From positions 1 to 64,000 of the forward strand of contig BIFV01000015.1 in NCBI GenBank assembly GCA_003990955.1: 64,000 nucleotides of DNA, written 5' to 3'. Numbering within the stretch: the first letter of the stretch is position 1; every line of letters begins with the position of its first letter. The stretch is from Sporomusaceae bacterium FL31. GTDB taxonomy: Bacteria > Bacillota > Negativicutes > DSM-1736 > Dendrosporobacteraceae. The position numbers and the translations under genes are program-made. The notes below the pieces were generated by a model. The model was given only the letters and a program-made list of their open reading frames with translations, ran no database searches and was not told the origin of the DNA. This document shows positions 15,882-24,837 of the stretch, piece by piece.

Positions 15882-15915
15882 CCAAATAAGTGCGGCTGTT
15901 ACCGCACTTATTTGG
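15882..15915. terminator. Stem-loop between convergent splB and the L,D-transpeptidase gene
   Basis: Perfect 14-base arms (CCAAATAAGTGCGG, 15882-15895, and its complement, 15902-15915) enclose a 6-base loop. There is no clean T tract right after it; T-rich sequence starts about 15 bases later. It is probably a bidirectional terminator between convergent genes. Confidence 0.6.
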
Positions 15916-15991
15916 ACAGGTCTATTCAAAAGTCTTTTTGTCTCGAATGATTGGGCTATTAGTCTGCTTGTAAGTCTTTACGATCAAACTG

Positions 15992-16639
15992 TTATTTGGC
16001 AGGCATAGCTATCTTTACTTCGGTCGCTGTTTCTATTGGCAGAGTAAAACTTTGTGGGTTCTTAAAAATAGGATATTTTACTGCATAGGGCTGATAAAGC
16101 TGCTGCAAGCGCGCATGAGAATTGGTTGCCCGGTTGTAGATATCAGGCAAGAGTTTCAAATACAAGCCATCTGGCTTTTCAATAATAAACATGGTTTCAT
16201 AGGTAATGATCACAGGGGTTCCAATATCAACTAATTCATATAATTGGCGTACATCCGCATCCTGCATCCGAATGCAGCCGCCTGAAACTGGATAATTAAT
16301 GTCCCAGCCTTTGTTAGTTCCATGAATACCATAGTTTGTTTTAAATTCCATCCAGCGTGTGCCTAGCGGATTATCAGGACCTGGGGCAACCGGTGTGTGA
16401 TCGCTGAAATTACTTCCAGGTATCCAGGTAGGAAATTGCTCTTTATAGAAAACCTGGAATGAACCGGTCGGCGTTTGTTCATAAGGAGTGCCGACGGCAA
16501 CGTTATATTCTCTAACAACTTTATCATGATCTACCAATTGCAGCTGATAAGCCGGAATATTGATATGTATTTCCGGATTAGCAAGAGCCGAACTCAAAAA
16601 GGTTAATAGCAAGAATAGCATGCAAATTAATATACGCAT
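15992..16639 (-). CDS. Secreted L,D-transpeptidase (YkuD domain)
   Basis: A 215-residue protein with a signal peptide (MRILICMLFLLLTFLSSALA, cleavage likely after ALA). The YkuD catalytic domain shows YGIHGTNK and SGGCIRM, in which His and Cys are catalytic, plus the typical opening IHINIPAYQLQLVD and TPTGSFQV. It acts outside the cytoplasmic membrane, forming 3-3 peptidoglycan cross-links or attaching proteins. No LysM domain is present. The C-terminal about 70 residues (YLKLLPDIYNRATNSH onward) form an extension of unknown role. ATG 16639 is preferred to an upstream GTG that overlaps the ribosome-binding site. The gene is monocistronic and divergent from motAB. Confidence 0.9.
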   Translation of the reverse strand: MRILICMLFLLLTFLSSALANPEIHINIPAYQLQLVDHDKVVREYNVAVGTPYEQTPTGSFQVFYKEQFPTWIPGSNFSDHTPVAPGPDNPLGTRWMEFKTNYGIHGTNKGWDINYPVSGGCIRMQDADVRQLYELVDIGTPVIITYETMFIIEKPDGLYLKLLPDIYNRATNSHARLQQLYQPYAVKYPIFKNPQSFTLPIETATEVKIAMPAK

Positions 16640-16978
16640 GCAGCAGCGCACCTCACTCTTTGTGTGACATTTTCAACATGATTATGTTTGATGTGGCTGC
16701 ACGTGCACAATTTGGCAGATATCTTGATCCTATTTTTAGCCGCAAAAGAGTAGGTTATGTCTGAAAAAAGTTGGCAAAAAAAGAGGTTAATTCTACAAAA
16801 AAATAGAAATTACTTAAGCATTCAATTTATTTTTATGTTTACTTACTGTTAACTATTTGTTAGTTTATGCATAATCATTGGATAATTTGTAGACAAGAAC
16901 GAATTAGTAATGATAAAATTTTATGTAGAACTTACAAATTACGACAAAATGGGTATGGGAGTATAGGAGGCTATCAAT
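16640..16978. other. Divergent intergenic region between the L,D-transpeptidase gene and motA
   Basis: This is an AT-rich control region of 339 bases. It contains a short palindrome GTGCACGTGCAC-like segment near 16698-16710. I could not find a convincing sigma-D/sigma-28 promoter (TAAA-N15-GCCGATAA) for motA; sigma-A-like AT-rich elements are present but ambiguous. Confidence 0.4.
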
Positions 16979-17764
16979 TTGGAAACGTCTACGATTTTTG
17001 GTCTGGTGTTAGGTCTTGCCGCAGTTCTAGTTGGTATGGTTCTTAAAGGGGCAAGCTTAGTGGCACTGATAAACCCAGCGGCATTTATGATCATAATTGT
17101 TGGTACTGCAGCGTGTTTGCTGAATGGCTTTTCACTAGATCATATTAAAAAGTTTCCTGTGCTGATAAGAAAGTTATTTAAAAAGCCAGAACTTTTTCCA
17201 AAACCTGAATTATTGAAAATGTTTGTTGAATTATCGCAAACTGCACGGCGTGAAGGTATTTTAGCCTTGGAAAGCAGGGTGTCTGATATTACAGATCCTT
17301 TTTTGCGCAATGGGTTAAGCATGGTTATTGATGGTCTGGATCCTGACTTTGTCAGTGACGTACTTGATGCAGAAATACAAGGAATGGAAGAACGCCATCG
17401 GGATGGTGCACTGATTTTTTCGCAGGCAGGTACATATGCACCTACTCTGGGGGTATTGGGAGCGGTTGTTGGTCTTATTGCCGCCCTCGGCAATCTTGAT
17501 GATATTGAAAAACTAGGCCATTCTATTGCGGCTGCTTTTATTGCAACCTTGCTGGGTATTTTCACCGGGTATGTGTTATGGCATCCATTTGCTAATAAAT
17601 TAAAAATGATTTCAAAAAAAGAAGTTGAAGTCAAAAAAATGATGATTGAAGGGATTTTATCCTTGCAGGCAGGGGATTCTCCCACCGCCATTGAAGCCAA
17701 GTTGGTGGTGTTTATTCCTCAGAACGAACGTGCCCAGTTGAAGCCGGACAAATCGGAGGGATAA
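16979..17764 (+). CDS. motA: Flagellar motor stator protein MotA
   Basis: A 261-residue membrane protein with four helices (about residues 5-22, 30-48, 148-168, 181-200) and a cytoplasmic loop between helices 2 and 3 carrying the charged region REGILALESRV that contacts FliG. The pore motif YAPTLGVLGAVVGLI includes the conserved proline. MotA and MotB form the ion-conducting stator that drives flagellar rotation. The start is a TTG 8 bases after TAGGAGG; no ATG or GTG fits the N terminus. motB follows after 4 bases. No flagellar structural genes are nearby, as is usual for stator operons in Firmicutes. Confidence 0.95.
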   Translation: METSTIFGLVLGLAAVLVGMVLKGASLVALINPAAFMIIIVGTAACLLNGFSLDHIKKFPVLIRKLFKKPELFPKPELLKMFVELSQTARREGILALESRVSDITDPFLRNGLSMVIDGLDPDFVSDVLDAEIQGMEERHRDGALIFSQAGTYAPTLGVLGAVVGLIAALGNLDDIEKLGHSIAAAFIATLLGIFTGYVLWHPFANKLKMISKKEVEVKKMMIEGILSLQAGDSPTAIEAKLVVFIPQNERAQLKPDKSEG

Positions 17765-17768
17765 ATTA

Positions 17769-18509
17769 ATGTCCAGGAAAAAACATCATGAAAAGCACCA
17801 TGAAGAGCATATCGATGAAACATGGCTGATCCCTTATGCAGATTTGCTGACTTTGTTATTGGCACTATTTATTGTGCTGTTTGCATCATCACAAGTGGAT
17901 CAAAAGAAATTTGATCGCATGGCCAATTCATTCAGCGCTGCTTTTTCCAGTGGAAGTCCAGCGATCCTAGACAGCTCGATGTCGACACCCAGTGCAACTG
18001 AAGATCCGCCTGCCGGTACCGAAAAAGAACAGGCGTATTTGAAGGAGACAGCACAACTGTTGGAAGTAAAACGGGTTGTCGATAAATATATTAATGATAA
18101 TAATTTGGCTGGTGATTTGCAGACAGCCCTTACAGAAGATGGCCTGCTGATAAGAATCAAAGATACGGCACTATTTCCATCCGGCAGTGCTGAATTATTG
18201 CCCGAATCGCGTCGGATTGGGGCAGCAGTTTCACAATTATTAGTGCCATTGCAACAAAAGATTATTGTATCCGGACATACAGACAATGTTCCGATTAACA
18301 CTAGGGAATTTCCATCTAATTGGGAATTGAGTTCGAAACGCTCTCTTAATTTTATGAAATTTATTATTTCTCAGGACAAGCTGCAGCCTGAGCGGTTTAG
18401 TGCTATTGGTTATGGTGAATATCGCCCGGTTGCTGGCAATGACAGTGTTGATGGACGAGCCAAGAATCGACGTGTTGAGGTTCTCATATCACGTACTTAC
18501 CGTCAATAA
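17769..18509 (+). CDS. motB: Flagellar motor stator protein MotB
   Basis: A 246-residue protein: a short, very His/Lys/Glu-rich cytoplasmic N terminus, one membrane helix (about 19-40) and a periplasmic OmpA/MotB peptidoglycan-binding domain (about 140-240; SGHTDNVPI and NWELSSKRSLNFMKFI). The ion-binding aspartate is D25 in WLIPYADLLTLLLALFIVLFA. The A-D-L surroundings suit a proton-type rather than sodium-type stator, but this is a judgement from one motif. It anchors MotA to the wall. A strong terminator follows, making motAB a two-gene operon. Confidence 0.95.
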   Translation: MSRKKHHEKHHEEHIDETWLIPYADLLTLLLALFIVLFASSQVDQKKFDRMANSFSAAFSSGSPAILDSSMSTPSATEDPPAGTEKEQAYLKETAQLLEVKRVVDKYINDNNLAGDLQTALTEDGLLIRIKDTALFPSGSAELLPESRRIGAAVSQLLVPLQQKIIVSGHTDNVPINTREFPSNWELSSKRSLNFMKFIISQDKLQPERFSAIGYGEYRPVAGNDSVDGRAKNRRVEVLISRTYRQ

Positions 18510-18512
18510 AAT

Positions 18513-18566
18513 AAACAAAAAATCGATCATTCACGATTGCTGAATTGATCGATTTTTTTGTTTTTT
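18513..18566 (+). terminator. Terminator of motAB
   Basis: CAAAAAATCGATCA (18516-18529) pairs with TGATCGATTTTTTTG (18546-18560), followed by more Ts. Confidence 0.9.
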
Positions 18567-18650
18567 AGGTGCTTTTAAAAGGGTATTGGAATATTTTTGT
18601 AGAACAAGTATTTTTAGGTTGTTTAATGGTGATAGGTAGGTGTGATTTAA

Positions 18651-21350
18651 GTGCGGATTAGAACGAAGCTATATCTTGGTCTTGGTATGATATTAGTGCT
18701 TATTGTGGCTGTTTCACTTTTTTTGATTCAGATGTTCAATGAATTAAATCACAATACAATTCAGATTGTTAATCACCGTTACGAGAAGGTTCGACTGATT
18801 TCGGCATACAGGTACGAACTTAACAATTTATCCCGGGAATTGCGTGGCCTTCCGGTTCATTCTAATCCGGCTACTTTAGCAGATAATATTAAGCTAGCGC
18901 AATCTTACCGTACTAATACGCTGGTGGCACTTGATGCTCTGGAACGATTTGCATCCGATCAGGAAGCCCGTCAAGAAATTCTAAAAGTACGGGCAATTGC
19001 TCTCAATTATGACCGAATTGGTGAAGATATTATTACTGCAGTTCAAACTGGTGTTAGTCTCGAAAAAGTCAGCCCGCTGCTGTTTCAGGGTGCTCAAATT
19101 CGATCAGATATTGTTCAAGAGCTTGATAGCATGCAAAATGCAGAAGAACTTGCAATTAAGAGTGAGCTCAATCATTCACTCGATGTCTATAATATGGCAG
19201 TGCGTACTATTTATGGTTGTATCATCATCGGGATTATTGCCGCACTGGCATTATCATACTGGATTGTCGAACGAATTACCGGGAACCTCAATCAAGTAAC
19301 CAGTGTTTTAAGTCATGCAGTTACAGGAAAATTAGATTATTTACCGCGCTTGCATGTTACAACTGAAGATGAGGTTGGTGAGATTGCTGCAGCCTTTAAT
19401 AAAATGGCTGATGTGATTGACAGTCATGCAGAATCTGAGCAAGAACAGAATTGGCTGCATGTTAATATTGCCGAGATCGCTACGATGTGCCAGAGTACGG
19501 TTGGTTTCAGAAGGTTAGCACAAGCTTTTCTGGAAAAGGTTGCACCGCTTGTTGGTGCAACTTTTGGTGTGTTTTACTTAAAAGAGCAGCGTAATGGGGA
19601 ACAGTACCTGTTTAAGCTGCATTCTTATGCAGGTGAAGACACCGGTGAACGGTATGTGAAATTTGGTGAAGGCTTGGCGGGACAATGTGCATTATGCCGC
19701 AAGCCGTTGCTCATTGATCAGATACCTAATGATTATATACACATTTCATCAGGTCTAGGAAGTGCTCTACCCAGATCCATTTTTATTTTACCGATTGAAT
19801 TTAAAGATGAAATATGGGGTGTCGTTGAGCTGGCCACATTTAGTACTTTTGGTCGTCTTGAACAAAAACTCCTTATTGAAGCGGTTAAAAGTGCCGGGAT
19901 TACGCTTAGTATTATTGACAGCCGGGTTAAAGTTGAAACCTTATTAACAGAATCACAAACCCTTGCCGAAGAATTGCAGGAGCAATCAGAAGAGTTACAA
20001 ACGCAGCAAGAAGAATTAAATGCTCAGCAACAAGAGCTTATTGCGATTAATGAACAGCTGGAACAGCAGTATGTTCAGTCTGAATTCAAAAGCCGTGAGT
20101 TAGAGAAGGCGAAGACTGCGCTGGAAGAACATGCTAAGAAGCTAACGCAAAGTTCAAGATACAAGTCGGAATTTTTGGCTAATATGTCTCATGAGCTGCG
20201 CACGCCTTTAAATAGCTTGTTAATATTAGCCCAAATTTTGTCTGAGAATAAAGCAGGCAATTTGACGGCTAAACAAGTGGAATATGCTAACACAATTGCT
20301 ACATCAGGGAATGATTTATTAAATTTAATCAATGATATTCTGGATTTATCTAAAATTGAATCAGGTAGAATGGAATTCAATCTTTCTGCAGTAAGACCAA
20401 GAGGTTTGTGTGAGCATATTACGAATCAGTTCAAATTATTAGCCAGCCGTAAGGGCATAGAATTTACTACTGACATCAGCCCTGACGTTCCGGCAATATT
20501 GCACACTGACGAACAGCGTTTACGCCAAGTGCTAAAGAATTTGCTGTCAAATGCTTTCAAGTTCACTGAAACAGGCAGCGTTAAACTTGAGATTAACAAA
20601 GCAAAACCTGAAGTGCTGATTGCTGCCCGCGAGGATTTGAAGGTGGATTCTGTTATTGAAATTTCTGTTCATGATACAGGGATTGGTATTGCCAATGATA
20701 AACAGGAGCTTATTTTCAAAGCTTTTAGACAAGCGGATGGAACAACAAGCCGCAAGTATGGCGGTACTGGGTTAGGGTTGACAATCAGCCGGGATATTGC
20801 CAAACTTATGGGTGGATACATCGAAGTGAAAAGTGTGGTTGGTCAAGGCAGTACGTTTATTCTATATGTGCCAAGCTATGTAAAAGCGAATGATTATCAA
20901 GCTATTCAGCAATCTGCAGCCACTTTATCGGTAGAAACCATTCCAGCAGAAGTTTCCGTTGAGAATCAGGAAGTACTTGCTGGTAAGAAAGTTCTCATTA
21001 TTGATGATGATATGCGTAATTTGTTTGCATTAACTTCTGCACTTGAAAGTCAGCATATGGAAGCAATTGTCGCTGAAAATGGCAAAGAGGGAATTGAACT
21101 TATTCAAGAGCATCCTGATGTTGATTTGGTACTGATGGATGTCATGATGCCGGAGATGGATGGCTATAAAGCCATGCGGCTTATTCGTGATATTCCAAAA
21201 TTCAAAGATTTACCCATCATAGCGCTGACTGCAAAGGCTATGAAAAATGATCGTGAACAGTGTTTGCAAGCGGGTGCATCAGACTACATTAGTAAGCCGG
21301 TGAATTTAGAGCAGCTGCTCTCTCTAATGCGGGTGTGGCTTTATAGATAG
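18651..21350 (+). CDS. Hybrid sensor histidine kinase (sensor-HAMP-GAF-coiled coil-HisKA-HATPase-REC)
   Basis: 899 residues. A first membrane helix (about 5-27), a roughly 150-residue extracytoplasmic helical sensor, a second helix (about 185-207), HAMP (208-260), GAF (about 275-430), a Gln/Glu-rich signalling coiled coil (about 435-500; repeats of EEL and QQEL), HisKA with H514 in SHELRTPLN, HATPase (NLLSNAFKF, DTGIGI, GGTGLGL) and a C-terminal receiver with phospho-acceptor D830. The start is GTG, with only a modest ribosome-binding site. The next gene encodes a CheR methyltransferase starting at its stop codon. The pair resembles B. cereus RsbK-RsbM, where the methyltransferase modifies the kinase coiled coil. 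Signal and output are unknown. Confidence 0.88.
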   Translation: MRIRTKLYLGLGMILVLIVAVSLFLIQMFNELNHNTIQIVNHRYEKVRLISAYRYELNNLSRELRGLPVHSNPATLADNIKLAQSYRTNTLVALDALERFASDQEARQEILKVRAIALNYDRIGEDIITAVQTGVSLEKVSPLLFQGAQIRSDIVQELDSMQNAEELAIKSELNHSLDVYNMAVRTIYGCIIIGIIAALALSYWIVERITGNLNQVTSVLSHAVTGKLDYLPRLHVTTEDEVGEIAAAFNKMADVIDSHAESEQEQNWLHVNIAEIATMCQSTVGFRRLAQAFLEKVAPLVGATFGVFYLKEQRNGEQYLFKLHSYAGEDTGERYVKFGEGLAGQCALCRKPLLIDQIPNDYIHISSGLGSALPRSIFILPIEFKDEIWGVVELATFSTFGRLEQKLLIEAVKSAGITLSIIDSRVKVETLLTESQTLAEELQEQSEELQTQQEELNAQQQELIAINEQLEQQYVQSEFKSRELEKAKTALEEHAKKLTQSSRYKSEFLANMSHELRTPLNSLLILAQILSENKAGNLTAKQVEYANTIATSGNDLLNLINDILDLSKIESGRMEFNLSAVRPRGLCEHITNQFKLLASRKGIEFTTDISPDVPAILHTDEQRLRQVLKNLLSNAFKFTETGSVKLEINKAKPEVLIAAREDLKVDSVIEISVHDTGIGIANDKQELIFKAFRQADGTTSRKYGGTGLGLTISRDIAKLMGGYIEVKSVVGQGSTFILYVPSYVKANDYQAIQQSAATLSVETIPAEVSVENQEVLAGKKVLIIDDDMRNLFALTSALESQHMEAIVAENGKEGIELIQEHPDVDLVLMDVMMPEMDGYKAMRLIRDIPKFKDLPIIALTAKAMKNDREQCLQAGASDYISKPVNLEQLLSLMRVWLYR

Positions 21351-21359
21351 GTGAGTGTT

Positions 21360-22208
21360 TTGGAGTTAACGTCCAATTGTGGACTGGACAATCATGTGGA
21401 ACAAATTGAAATAGAATTACTGCTAGAAGCAATTTATCGGGTATACGGATATGAATACCGTAATTATGCTTATCAGTTTTTACGTAGAAGAATTTTTCAT
21501 AGAATGCGGGCAGAACGACTTTTGACAATTTCCGGATTGCAGGAAAAGGTCCTGCATGATTCGCGGGTCATGGATCGCTTGTTTGCTGATTTATCGATCA
21601 ATGTGACTGAGATGTTCCGCAATCCTGATTTTTTCCAGGCTTTCCGAACTAAAGTAATCCCAGTCATCCGGAATTACCCTTATATTCGGATATGGCACGC
21701 TGGTTGTTCAAGTGGTGAAGAAGTCTATTCAATGGCTATTTTGTTACACGAAGAAGATCTTTACAATAAGACGAAGATTTATGCTACCGATATTTGTGAT
21801 ACTGTTTTACAAAAAGCCATGCAAGGTATTATTCCACTTGAAAGAATGCAGGAATATACAAAAAACTATCATCGAGCCGGGGGAACTTGCGCATTTTCTG
21901 AGTATTATACGGTGCGGAATAATGACGTGCTTTTTAGTTCGCGACTGAAAGAAAATATTATTTTCGCACAACATAATTTGGCAACCGATCATTCATTTAA
22001 CGAATTTCATGTGATTGTTTGCCGCAATGTAACAATTTATTTTAATAAGCTGTTACAAGAACGGGTTTATAATCTCTTTCATAACAGCTTAAGCCCAAAT
22101 GGCTTCTTAGGACTAGGGGATAAAGAATCAATTAAATACTCACAAACGGCTTGCTTCTATACTGAGATAGATAAAGACCAAAAACTCTATGCAAAGAAAA
22201 ATTGTTGA
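21360..22208 (+). CDS. CheR-type protein-glutamate methyltransferase
   Basis: About 282 residues. An N-terminal helical CheR_N region (IEIELLLEAIYRVYGYEYRN, then FLRRRIFHRM) precedes a SAM-dependent methyltransferase domain with FRNPDFF, IRIWHAGCSSGEEVYSMAI (SAM motif I), ATDICDTVLQKA and a divergent VIVCRNVTIYFN. It would methylate glutamates using SAM. TTG 21360 is chosen because AGGTGA lies 5 bases upstream; GTG 21351, directly after the kinase stop, is the alternative. Coupling to the hybrid kinase argues that the kinase, rather than a chemoreceptor, is the substrate. No CheB methylesterase is adjacent. The family call is strong; the substrate is inferred. Confidence 0.85.
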   Translation: MELTSNCGLDNHVEQIEIELLLEAIYRVYGYEYRNYAYQFLRRRIFHRMRAERLLTISGLQEKVLHDSRVMDRLFADLSINVTEMFRNPDFFQAFRTKVIPVIRNYPYIRIWHAGCSSGEEVYSMAILLHEEDLYNKTKIYATDICDTVLQKAMQGIIPLERMQEYTKNYHRAGGTCAFSEYYTVRNNDVLFSSRLKENIIFAQHNLATDHSFNEFHVIVCRNVTIYFNKLLQERVYNLFHNSLSPNGFLGLGDKESIKYSQTACFYTEIDKDQKLYAKKNC

Positions 22209-22320
22209 TTGTTCAATGATTTTACAATAGGCGTGGATAATGCTTACCTGCCAAAATGCTTTTCTTATTGGGAGTTAGGCTTATCATCAGTGGGTAATAA
22301 CGAATAAAGGAATGTTGTGA

Positions 22321-24339
22321 GTGACTAAGCAAAAGGTGAAGATATTAATGGTTGATGACCACCCGGAAAACATATTAGCTTTAGAGGCAGTATTAGCATC
22401 AGATGATTATCATCTAATTAGTGCCAATTCTGGGGAGCAAGCGCTAAAATATGTTTTACAGGAAGATTTTGCTGTTATTTTACTAGATGTGCAAATGCCG
22501 GGACTTAATGGCTTTGAAACAGCTAAGCTTATTAAATCACGGGAGAAGTCAAGACATATTCCCATTATTTTTATCACTGCTATTAAACAGCCGCCTGACC
22601 ATATTAATCAAGGGTATTCCGTGGGTGCTTTTGATTACATTGTCAAGCCGTTTCATCCAAACTCGTTGCGTTCTAAGGTGGAGCAATTTGTCAAGATGCA
22701 TCGGAAATATAACGAAGTGAAACATGACAGTCAGTTATTGGATACGAGAACCATTGAATTGCAGCAGACTAGCGCCCGACTTGACAGAATCAAACTTGAT
22801 TTGCGAAAAACAAGAGCTTTAGCTCGGGTTATTGCCGATACCGCACTGGATACGTTGATTACATTTAATGCTGCAGGCTATATCTTGACCATTAATCCGG
22901 CTATTAACAGAATGTTTGGCTATAGTGTTAGTGATTTAGAAGGTGACCGGATTGAAAAACTGTTTCATCCAGTGTGCACGTTGGCTGATGTTACCGAAAT
23001 TATGATTGCTGACACGCCTGTTAGTGAATTGGATGAGAAAATAACTGAAGTTACGGCTTTACGAAACAATGGCACGACATTTCCGGCTGATATTCAGATT
23101 CGGAGAGCCAATTTCGAAAACGACTGTATCTATGTTTGCTCCATACGCGATGTCAGTGAACGCAAACAGTTGGAGTTTGAACGTAGTCTGCACTATGAGA
23201 ACCTGGAGCGCTTGGTTGAAGCCCGCACGCTGGAATTGTTATCGGCAAATACTAAATTGCAGCATGAAATTGAAGAACGTAAAATTATTGCCGATAATTT
23301 GCGCGTATCACAGGAGCGGTTTCGCAAAATATTTGAGTCTAGTCCAAGTTTGATTGCAATAACATCCTGTCGGGATGGACGTTATATTGATGTAAATGAG
23401 AGCTGGGTTACGTTTACCGGGTATACCCGCGAAGAGGTTATTAATCAGACTACCGATAAATTGAATATTGTTTTTGTTTCAGGGCAGGCAGAAGAAGATC
23501 GTCTGCAGCCGAAGAATATATTACGGAATGCGAGAATCCGGTATTTCACCAAAACCGGCCAGGTGCGGGAGGCGCTGCTGTCTATTGAGAGTATTAAAGT
23601 AGGTGGTGAACGCTGTCAAATGAAAGTGATCACTGATATTACCGAGCGCGTCTTTTTAGAAAATAAAATGGCTCGTTTTGATCGCATGAATTTGATCGGT
23701 GAAATGGCAGCTGGGATTGCTCATGAAATCAGAAACCCCATGACAACAGTACGTGGTTTTTTACAAATGACAAAGCAACGAGGAAACTTATCGCCGCTTC
23801 ATATTGATTTGATGATTGAGGAATTAGATCGGGCCAATGCGATTATTACAGAATATCTCAGTTTAGCGAAAGATAAGCCTACTGACCGGCGGCTGCAGTC
23901 GCTGAATCAGATTATCGAAAACTTGCTGCCTTTGATCCAAGCAGAAGCTATTCGATCCGATAAAACCATTATTTTTGAAGCTACCAGTTGTCCGAATCTC
24001 TATCTGGATGAAAAAGAAATACGGCAGCTTGTGTTGAATCTGGCTTTGAATGGCTTAGAAGCAATGACAACAAGCGGCATGCTTAAAATAAGGACATATT
24101 TGGAGGCCAATACAGTGGTATTGGCAGTGTATGACAAAGGTATTGGAATGAGGCCTGAATTACTGGAAAAAATCGGCACCCCTTTTTTTACGACCAAAGA
24201 ACAGGGGACTGGCTTGGGGCTGGCTGTTTGTTTTAGTGTTGCTGCCCGTCATGATGCTGTGATTGAATTTGATTCTTCAGAATCCGGTACAACGGCTTTT
24301 GTACGTTTTAATCTGCCTTCAGTGGATGGGCAGGGCTAA
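22321..24339 (+). CDS. Sensor kinase with N-terminal receiver domain (REC-PAS-PAS-HisKA-HATPase)
   Basis: 672 residues with an inverted order: an N-terminal receiver (1-125; D56 in VILLDVQMPG, K in DYIVKPF), a linker helix, PAS (about 178-290), coiled coil, PAS (about 333-450), HisKA with H468 (GEMAAGIAHEIRNPM) and HATPase (NLALNGLEAM, DKGIGM, GTGLGL). It has no membrane segment, so it is cytoplasmic. The receiver could accept phosphate from the neighbouring hybrid kinase, giving a relay; that is inferred from adjacency. The HisKA segment is of the NtrB/KinA-like sporulation-kinase type, as in the kinase at 41.7 kb. GTG start after AAAGGAA. A terminator hairpin follows. Confidence 0.87.
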   Translation: MTKQKVKILMVDDHPENILALEAVLASDDYHLISANSGEQALKYVLQEDFAVILLDVQMPGLNGFETAKLIKSREKSRHIPIIFITAIKQPPDHINQGYSVGAFDYIVKPFHPNSLRSKVEQFVKMHRKYNEVKHDSQLLDTRTIELQQTSARLDRIKLDLRKTRALARVIADTALDTLITFNAAGYILTINPAINRMFGYSVSDLEGDRIEKLFHPVCTLADVTEIMIADTPVSELDEKITEVTALRNNGTTFPADIQIRRANFENDCIYVCSIRDVSERKQLEFERSLHYENLERLVEARTLELLSANTKLQHEIEERKIIADNLRVSQERFRKIFESSPSLIAITSCRDGRYIDVNESWVTFTGYTREEVINQTTDKLNIVFVSGQAEEDRLQPKNILRNARIRYFTKTGQVREALLSIESIKVGGERCQMKVITDITERVFLENKMARFDRMNLIGEMAAGIAHEIRNPMTTVRGFLQMTKQRGNLSPLHIDLMIEELDRANAIITEYLSLAKDKPTDRRLQSLNQIIENLLPLIQAEAIRSDKTIIFEATSCPNLYLDEKEIRQLVLNLALNGLEAMTTSGMLKIRTYLEANTVVLAVYDKGIGMRPELLEKIGTPFFTTKEQGTGLGLAVCFSVAARHDAVIEFDSSESGTTAFVRFNLPSVDGQG

Positions 24340-24342
24340 AAC

Positions 24343-24378
24343 CTAAAACCAAAGGATGAAATCATCCTTTGGTTTTAG
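24343..24378 (+). terminator. Terminator after the REC-PAS kinase
   Basis: Perfect 17-base arms (CTAAAACCAAAGGATGA, 24343-24359, and its complement, 24362-24378) lie 3 bases after the stop codon. The descending arm carries GGTTTT. Confidence 0.8.
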
Positions 24379-24435
24379 TATGTCATAGCCTAAAGTGAAT
24401 TGTGCAAATTGGGAATAATAAGTCGGGGTGAAAGC

Positions 24436-24837
24436 ATGATTATTGGTACTGGAATAGATATTATTGAGATTGACCGTATCGAAGCAGCCATTTCGCGGGA
24501 GCGATTTATTCAAAGAGTGTTTACTGCCGCAGAACAAAATTATTGTAATTGCAAAGGGAAACAGCGGGCGGCTTCCTATGCGGCGCGTTTTGCAGGTAAG
24601 GAAGCAGTGCTTAAGGCTCTTGGTACGGGGTTGGTTGGCGGAGAACTGCTAAACATAGAAATTACGCCCAATTCAGAAGGTTGTCCGCAAGTTCTATTGA
24701 CAGGTTATTTTGCTGATTACGCTGCTGGCTTAGGGGTCACAAACATATACATATCACTTACGCATGCAAGGCAGTATGCGGCAGCAAATGTTATATTATG
24801 GGGAGGAAAAATTGATGAAAGTAGCAACCGCGGCTGA
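24436..24837 (+). CDS. acpS: Holo-[acyl-carrier-protein] synthase
   Basis: A 133-residue protein, close to the usual 120-125. It transfers 4'-phosphopantetheine from CoA to apo-ACP for fatty acid synthesis. Family motifs are the N-terminal GTGIDIIEIDRI with the Mg-binding Asp, RFAGKEAVLKALGTG with the Glu and Lys, and the C-terminal ISLTHARQYAAANVI. ATG 24436 is preceded by GGGGTG; the extra upstream residues of the longer frame do not belong to the family. It overlaps the next gene by 23 bases, so the two are translationally coupled, as in many Firmicutes. Confidence 0.95.
   Translation: MIIGTGIDIIEIDRIEAAISRERFIQRVFTAAEQNYCNCKGKQRAASYAARFAGKEAVLKALGTGLVGGELLNIEITPNSEGCPQVLLTGYFADYAAGLGVTNIYISLTHARQYAAANVILWGGKIDESSNRG

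Noticed and set aside
16700..16978. Possible sigma-D (flagellar) promoter before motA
   Set aside because: No TAAA-N15-GCCGATAA-like pair was found; only generic AT-rich sequence.
17140..17700. 186-codon minus-strand frame inside motA
   Set aside because: Shadow of motA with no domain and a Ser/Pro-rich composition typical of antisense frames.
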